41,112 nt of DNA, taken from Rhodospirillales bacterium (lineage in GTDB: Bacteria > Pseudomonadota > Alphaproteobacteria > Rhodospirillales > Magnetospirillaceae). The notes beneath the pieces were generated by a model. It had not been told where the DNA came from, did no database searches, and saw nothing but the letters and a program-made list of their open reading frames with translations. The translations under genes and the position numbers were made by a program. The stretch spans positions 1-41,112 of the forward strand of contig JAATGN010000379.1 in the NCBI GenBank assembly GCA_015654615.1, written 5' to 3'. Positions 37,139 through 41,112 of the stretch are shown piece by piece (within the stretch, counting starts at the first letter, position 1; every line of letters starts with the position of its first letter).

Positions 37139-37924
37139 TCAGTCTCCGGCGCGAATCACCCGCGCCAGGGTGAGAACGTCGACCGCGGACGCGCCGCCGC
37201 CTTGCAGAATCCGCACGCATTCCTCGACGGTGGCCCCCGACGTCAAGACGTCGTCGATCAGCAGCACGTGACGGCCCTCGACCTTGCCGGCCCGTTTCAG
37301 GCGGATCGCCCCATGCAGATTGGCCCGCCGATGACGGCGGCCCATCGAGCCTTGTTTCGGCGTGTGGCGAACGCGGATCAGCGCGTCGGGACAGCACGGA
37401 ACCCCCGACAGATCCGCCAGGCCGTTGGCCAGCAGGGCGGACTGATTGTAGCGCCGGTGGAAAAGACGCCATCGGTGCAGGGGGACCGGAACGATCAGAT
37501 CGGCCTCGGCCAGCAGTTCGGCGCCGGCGCGCGCCATCCAACGGGCGAAAGAGGGCGCCCGGCCGATCCGGTCGGCGTGCTTGAATCCCAACACGAGACC
37601 CTTGCTGGCCCCGTCATAGCGGAAGACCGCGCGAGCCCTTCGATAGCGGGGAGGATCGAGCAGGCAGCGGCCGCAGATCGCCGCGCCGCCGGCATCGACG
37701 TCGAAGGGCAGGCCGCACCGCAGACAGGCCGGCGGCCCGAGGAAAGTGATGGCGTCCCAACAGGCCGGGCACAGCGTTCCCTGGCCTTCCGCCAGGCCGC
37801 CGCAGGAAAGGCATCGGGGCGGAATCAGCACGTCGATGGCGAATTCCACCGTCCGGCGCAGCGCCGCGGAGAGGACATTCCATGATCGACCGGCTCCCGA
37901 CATGCGCATCAGCTTATGCCACAT
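37139..37924 (-). CDS. comF: ComF family phosphoribosyltransferase-like protein
   Basis: The 261-residue product has an N-terminal double zwei-cysteine zinc module (CLSCGGLAEGQGTLCPACW and CLRCGLPFDVDAGGAAICGR) followed by a type I phosphoribosyltransferase fold with the PRPP loop VLLIDDVLTSGATVEECVR. ComF proteins work with competence-related DNA uptake, or in other bacteria have an undefined role. Other identifying segments are VPVPLHRWRLFHRRYNQSALLANGLA and HTPKQGSMGRRHRRANLHGA. ATGs at 37924, 37909 and 37903 are possible starts; none has a strong ribosome site. It is divergent from the methyltransferase gene. Confidence 0.94.
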   Translation of the reverse strand: MWHKLMRMSGAGRSWNVLSAALRRTVEFAIDVLIPPRCLSCGGLAEGQGTLCPACWDAITFLGPPACLRCGLPFDVDAGGAAICGRCLLDPPRYRRARAVFRYDGASKGLVLGFKHADRIGRAPSFARWMARAGAELLAEADLIVPVPLHRWRLFHRRYNQSALLANGLADLSGVPCCPDALIRVRHTPKQGSMGRRHRRANLHGAIRLKRAGKVEGRHVLLIDDVLTSGATVEECVRILQGGGASAVDVLTLARVIRAGD

Positions 37925-37983
37925 GGTTCCGATTTGGCAATATCGGGAAACAGCCGCTTTGCCGGTTGCCAGGAGACCCCGCC

Positions 37984-38895
37984 ATGTCCTATAGGCAAGC
38001 CATGAGCGATGTTCATGTCTTCGATCGCCAGCAGGTTCGCCGCCAGCGGGAACGCGCGGCCCCCGGGCTCGGGGCGCACGACTTCCTGCTGCGGGAAATC
38101 GGCGAACGCCTGGCCGACCGCTTGGCCGACGTCACCCGAAGCTTTCCCCTGGCGCTCGATCTCGGCTGTCATTGCGGCGAACTCGGACGCCTTCTGGGAG
38201 AGCGCGGCGGTATCCGGCGGCTGGTGCAATGCGACCTGTCGCCGCGGATGGCGTCCGGCGCCGGCCGCCTGGTCCTGGTCGCCGACGAGGAGGCCCTGCC
38301 CTTCGCCGCTCAAAGCTTCGACCTGGTGCTCAGCAACCTGTCGCTGCATTGGGTGAACGATCTGCCGGGATGTCTGCTGCAGATCCGCCATATCCTGAAA
38401 GAGGATGCCCTGTTCCTGGCCACCATGCTGGGCGGCGAGACGCTGATCGAGCTCCGCAGGTGCCTGCAGGATGCCGAATTGCAGGAAGAAGGCGGCGCCA
38501 GTCCGCGCGTTTCCCCCTTCGCCGACGTCCGCGATGCCGGGGCGCTGCTGCAGAGGGCCGGCTTCGCCCTTCCGGTGGTCGACGTCGACACCATCACCGT
38601 CACCTATCCCGATCCGCTCAAACTGCTCGCCGATTTACGGGGTATGGGCGAAACCAACGCCGTCGCCGCGCGGCGCAAGACCCTGATGCGCCGGGGCACC
38701 TTGCTGCGGGCCCTCGCGCTTTATCAGGAACGCCATGCCGATCGGGACGGGCGCGTCCCGGCCACCTTCCAGGTTCTGACGCTGACCGCCTGGCGTCCGC
38801 ATGCCTCCCAGCCCAAGCCCCTGGCGCCGGGAAGCGGACGGGTCTCCCTGGCCGAAACATTGGAGCGCAGCCGCAAGCCGTTTTCCGATGCCTGA
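37984..38895 (+). CDS. SAM-dependent methyltransferase-fold protein (BioC/NDUFAF5-like)
   Basis: The 303-residue protein has a class I methyltransferase fold: motif I LALDLGCHCGELGRLL (about 56-70), ADEEALPFAAQSFDLVLSNL SLHWVNDLP with motif IV and post-I features, and a C-terminal extension (RKTLMRRGTLLRALALYQER, VPATFQVLTLTAW). This layout is shared by alphaproteobacterial relatives of NDUFAF5, an arginine hydroxylase of complex I assembly, and by BioC. Which activity applies is open, and hydroxylation rather than methylation is possible. The start at 37984 has AGGAGA just upstream; an ATG at 38002 is an alternative. It is divergent from comF. Confidence 0.88.
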   Translation: MSYRQAMSDVHVFDRQQVRRQRERAAPGLGAHDFLLREIGERLADRLADVTRSFPLALDLGCHCGELGRLLGERGGIRRLVQCDLSPRMASGAGRLVLVADEEALPFAAQSFDLVLSNLSLHWVNDLPGCLLQIRHILKEDALFLATMLGGETLIELRRCLQDAELQEEGGASPRVSPFADVRDAGALLQRAGFALPVVDVDTITVTYPDPLKLLADLRGMGETNAVAARRKTLMRRGTLLRALALYQERHADRDGRVPATFQVLTLTAWRPHASQPKPLAPGSGRVSLAETLERSRKPFSDA

Positions 38896-38973
38896 TACTG
38901 TTCACTTTGGCCGGCCGTGGGGCAGATTCGCGGCGTTGTCGACGCAGCGGTTGAATTGCGCTAGCCTCTTGCG

Positions 38974-39684
38974 ATGAATTTCGCGACGCCCTTGCAGCGC
39001 GGCACTTTGGTGCGGCGTTATAAACGGTTCTTGAGCGACGTGACCTTGGCCGACGGCGAACGGATCACCGCCCATGTCGCCAATTCGGGGGCCATGCTGG
39101 GACTGTGCGATCCTGGTTTGGAGATATGGCTGTCCTATTGTCCGAAACCGTCGCGCAAGCTGTCCTGGAGTTGGGAATTGACCCGCGTCGAGACCGGGTT
39201 GGTCGGCATCAACACCATGCATCCCAACGCCATCGTCGCCGAAGCCGTGGCCGAGGGAAGCATCGCACCGCTGACCGGCTATGCCGAATTGAAGCGCGAG
39301 GTCCCTTACGGGACGAATTCGCGAATCGACCTGTTGTTGACGTCGCCCGATCGTCCCAAATGTTACGTTGAAGTGAAGAATGTGCATCTGAAACGCGGGG
39401 AGGCGGCTTGCTTTCCCGATGCCGTCACGGCGCGGGGCACCAAGCATCTCGGCGAATTGATCGAGGTGAGCCGGGCCGGCGAACGGGCGGTGATGCTGTT
39501 TCTGGTGCAACGCGAAGATTGCCGGTATTTCGCTCCGGCCGAAGACATCGACCCGGTTTATGCGCAGGCATTGCGGCGGGCCGTTGCAGCCGGCGTCGAG
39601 ATCTATTGCTATAGTTGCCGCCTGACATTGGAAAGTATTCGGCTCGACCTGCCGGTGCCTCTTCGTCTGTCGGACGCTGCGTGA
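38974..39684 (+). CDS. sfsA: Sugar fermentation stimulation protein homologue
   Basis: SfsA family, 236 residues. It begins MNFATPLQRGTLVRRYKRFL with an N-terminal OB-like part. The nuclease-like C-terminal part contains YGTNSRIDLLLTSPDRPKCY, VEVKNVHLKRGEAACFPDAV and TARGTKHLGELIEV, the conserved acidic/lysine cluster (D, E-V-K) of restriction-endonuclease-like folds. In Escherichia coli it was found as a stimulator of maltose metabolism genes; its molecular activity is not settled. It lies 16 bases upstream of map on the same strand, and the sfsA-map-radC order is common in alphaproteobacteria. Confidence 0.97.
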   Translation: MNFATPLQRGTLVRRYKRFLSDVTLADGERITAHVANSGAMLGLCDPGLEIWLSYCPKPSRKLSWSWELTRVETGLVGINTMHPNAIVAEAVAEGSIAPLTGYAELKREVPYGTNSRIDLLLTSPDRPKCYVEVKNVHLKRGEAACFPDAVTARGTKHLGELIEVSRAGERAVMLFLVQREDCRYFAPAEDIDPVYAQALRRAVAAGVEIYCYSCRLTLESIRLDLPVPLRLSDAA

Positions 39685-39700
39685 GAAGTGAGAAGTTTGG

Positions 39701-40513
39701 ATGGAACAGAACGATAGCGGCCGCGAGGCCAACCGCATCCCCCTGCACGGCCCCAGCGATTTCGCAGCGATGCGGCGGGCCGGCCATCTGGCCGCCCTTT
39801 GCCTGGATTACATAACGCCCTATGTGGTGCCGGGCGTGACCACGGCGGAACTCGACCGCCTGTGCGACGATTTCACGCGTTCGCATGGCGGCGTCTCGGC
39901 CCCCTTGAACTATCGGGGGTTTCCGAAATCGATCTGCACCTCGGTCAACCATGTGGTGTGCCACGGCATCCCCGGCGAAAAGGTCCTGGAAGAGGGCGAT
40001 ATCGTCAATATCGACGTCACGCCGATCCTCGATGGCTGGCACGGCGATTCCAGCCGCATGTATTACGTCGGCAAGGTCGGGGTCAAAGCCCGCAAACTGT
40101 GCGAAGTCACCTATGAGTCGCTGATGCGGGCGATCGAGGTGGTGAAGCCGGGAGCCACCCTGGGCGATATCGGCCATACCATCCAGCAGTTCGTCGAAAA
40201 GCAGAAGTTCTCGGTCGTTCGCGATTTTTGCGGCCATGGCGTCGGGCGGGTTTTTCACGAACCGCCGAATGTGGTGCATTACGGCAGGCCCGGGCATGGC
40301 CTGGCGTTGCGCGAAGGCATGATCTTCACCATCGAGCCGATGGTCAACGCCGGTCGCCACGAGACCAAAATTCTCGCCGACGGCTGGACCGCGGTGACCA
40401 AGGACCGCAGCCTTTCGGCGCAGTTCGAGCATACCATCGGGGTGACGGCGGACGGCTGCGAGATTTTCACCGTTTCGCCCGCCGGCCTTCATTGCCCGCC
40501 CTACGCCGTGTGA
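39701..40513 (+). CDS. map: Methionine aminopeptidase, type I
   Basis: Removes the initiator methionine from nascent proteins. The 270-residue product has the pita-bread fold metal ligands in order: Asp in DIVNIDVTPILDGWHGD (two Asp), His in FCGHGVGRVFHEPPNVVH, Glu in MIFTIEPMVNAGR and Glu in AQFEHTIGVT. HGIP of SVNHVVCHGIPGEK holds the substrate His. There is no SH3 or zinc-finger N-terminal extension, so it is the plain bacterial type. It follows sfsA by 16 bases, and radC follows after 47 bases. Confidence 0.98.
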   Translation: MEQNDSGREANRIPLHGPSDFAAMRRAGHLAALCLDYITPYVVPGVTTAELDRLCDDFTRSHGGVSAPLNYRGFPKSICTSVNHVVCHGIPGEKVLEEGDIVNIDVTPILDGWHGDSSRMYYVGKVGVKARKLCEVTYESLMRAIEVVKPGATLGDIGHTIQQFVEKQKFSVVRDFCGHGVGRVFHEPPNVVHYGRPGHGLALREGMIFTIEPMVNAGRHETKILADGWTAVTKDRSLSAQFEHTIGVTADGCEIFTVSPAGLHCPPYAV

Positions 40514-40532
40514 TCATCGAAACGCTTTCAAC

Positions 40533-40563
40533 CATCGGCCGAGATCGGTAAGCTCGGCCGATG
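40533..40563 (+). promoter_or_regulatory. Hairpin that contains the radC start codon
   Basis: CATCGGCCGAG (40533-40543) and CTCGGCCGATG (40553-40563) are exact 11-bp reverse complements with a 9-base loop. The last three bases of the right arm are the radC ATG. In RNA the start would be paired. There is no strong ribosome site in front of it. Confidence 0.55.
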
Positions 40564-41112
40564 ACCCTGGCCGACGCCCCCAACGACCCGCCCCACTATC
40601 GCGGTCACCGGCAGAGACTCCGCCAACGTTTCCTGGATGGCGGAGCCGAGGCGCTGCCCGATTACGAATTGCTGGAACTGATCCTCTGCCTGGCGATTCC
40701 GCAGCGGGACGTCAAACCGCTGGCCAAGGATCTTCTGGCCCGCTTCGGCGGTTTCGGCGAGGTCATCCAGGCCGATCTGCCGGCCCTGCTCGCCATACCC
40801 GGCATCAAGGAAAACGCGGCGACGGCGATCAAGCTCGTCGGCGCCGCGGCGCTCCGGCTGGCCCGTGCGCAAGTGCTCGCCAAACCCGTCCTGTCGTCCT
40901 GGGAAAAGCTGCTCGACTATTGCAAGATCGCCCTCGCCCATCTTCCGCAAGAACGGTTCCATCTGCTGTTCCTCGACCGGAAGAATACCCTGATCGCCGA
41001 CGAGGTGCAGCAGAAGGGGACCATCGACCACACGCCGGTCTACCCGCGCGAAGTGGTCAAACGGGCTTTGGAGCTGAACGCCAGCGCCATCATCATGGTC
41101 CACAACCACCCC
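40561..41112 (+). CDS. radC: RadC/YeeS-family JAB-domain protein, 3' end cut by window
   Basis: The frame is open from the ATG at 40561 to the last base, so 184 N-terminal residues are seen and the stop lies outside the window. The N-terminus (PPHYRGHRQRLRQRFLDGGA, LPDYELLELILCLAIPQRDV) and the helix-hairpin-helix (LLAIPGIKENAATAIKLVGA) are typical of RadC. The window ends in ASAIIMVHNHP, the start of the JAMM metal motif (HxHP...SxxD). The family was once linked to DNA repair; its biochemical role remains unclear. It follows map, as in many alphaproteobacteria. Its start codon lies in a perfect hairpin. Confidence 0.94.
   Translation, partial: MTLADAPNDPPHYRGHRQRLRQRFLDGGAEALPDYELLELILCLAIPQRDVKPLAKDLLARFGGFGEVIQADLPALLAIPGIKENAATAIKLVGAAALRLARAQVLAKPVLSSWEKLLDYCKIALAHLPQERFHLLFLDRKNTLIADEVQQKGTIDHTPVYPREVVKRALELNASAIIMVHNHP

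Overview
The window is a GC-rich, densely coded stretch of chromosome from an alphaproteobacterium, most likely a member of the Rhodospirillales (Rhodospirillaceae or Magnetospirillaceae type). This rests on gene families and gene order: rpoH; serC-serA and hisZ-purA; the long run yebC-ruvC-ruvA-ruvB-ybgC-tolQ-tolR-tolA-tolB-pal-cpoB-tilS-ftsH-folP; glmM-thiD; methyltransferase / comF-grxC-Nit-DUF1178; and sfsA-map-radC. No rRNA, tRNA, CRISPR array, transposase or phage gene was found. Species cannot be decided from sequence alone.

Layout. 1-587: 3' part of rpoH with its terminator. 854-3366: a two-gene minus-strand unit, a predicted pseudokinase with a C-terminal membrane anchor followed by a small multi-pass membrane protein. 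3745-9266: serC, serA, hisZ and purA, all minus strand, separated by palindromic repeats. serC is preceded by a compact leader resembling the alphaproteobacterial serC RNA motif. 9585-13148: a tight operon glmM-thiD-PLP dehydratase-GNAT in which each gene overlaps the next by 4 bases. 13240-18692: an accessory catabolic island (see below). 18745-32337: a 13.6 kb minus-strand housekeeping block for Holliday-junction processing (RuvABC), envelope integrity (Tol-Pal), tRNA-Ile lysidine synthesis (TilS), membrane proteolysis (FtsH) and folate synthesis (FolP). 32706-34838: a Cache-type chemoreceptor on the plus strand behind a textbook class II FNR promoter. 35076-37924: minus-strand comF, grxC, a Nit-family amidase, a DUF1178 protein and a small Tat-exported cysteine protein. 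37984-41112: plus-strand methyltransferase, sfsA, map and the 5' part of radC.

The most distinctive part is the island at 13240-18692. In related alphaproteobacteria ftsH-folP-glmM-thiD are usually consecutive; here about 5.6 kb separates folP from glmM. It holds an IclR-type regulator, an MFS anion/sugar-acid type transporter, a small ABM-fold monooxygenase-like protein and a 631-residue fusion of a 4-hydroxyphenylpyruvate-dioxygenase-like (VOC) region to a shikimate-dehydrogenase-like domain. The divergent control region between regulator and transporter is AT-rich and carries repeated palindromic sites. I infer a regulated uptake and oxidation module for a shikimate/quinate-like hydroaromatic acid. 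The substrate is unproven, and no TIM-barrel dehydroshikimate dehydratase is present.

The intergenic spaces are unusually rich in palindromes: a 183-bp MITE-like element with 40-bp perfect terminal inverted repeats upstream of tilS, a diverged relative between serC and serA, three elements built from CAC-GAAG/CACAGAG/CACGGAT iterations, and several 11-16 bp perfect hairpins, one of which buries the radC start codon.
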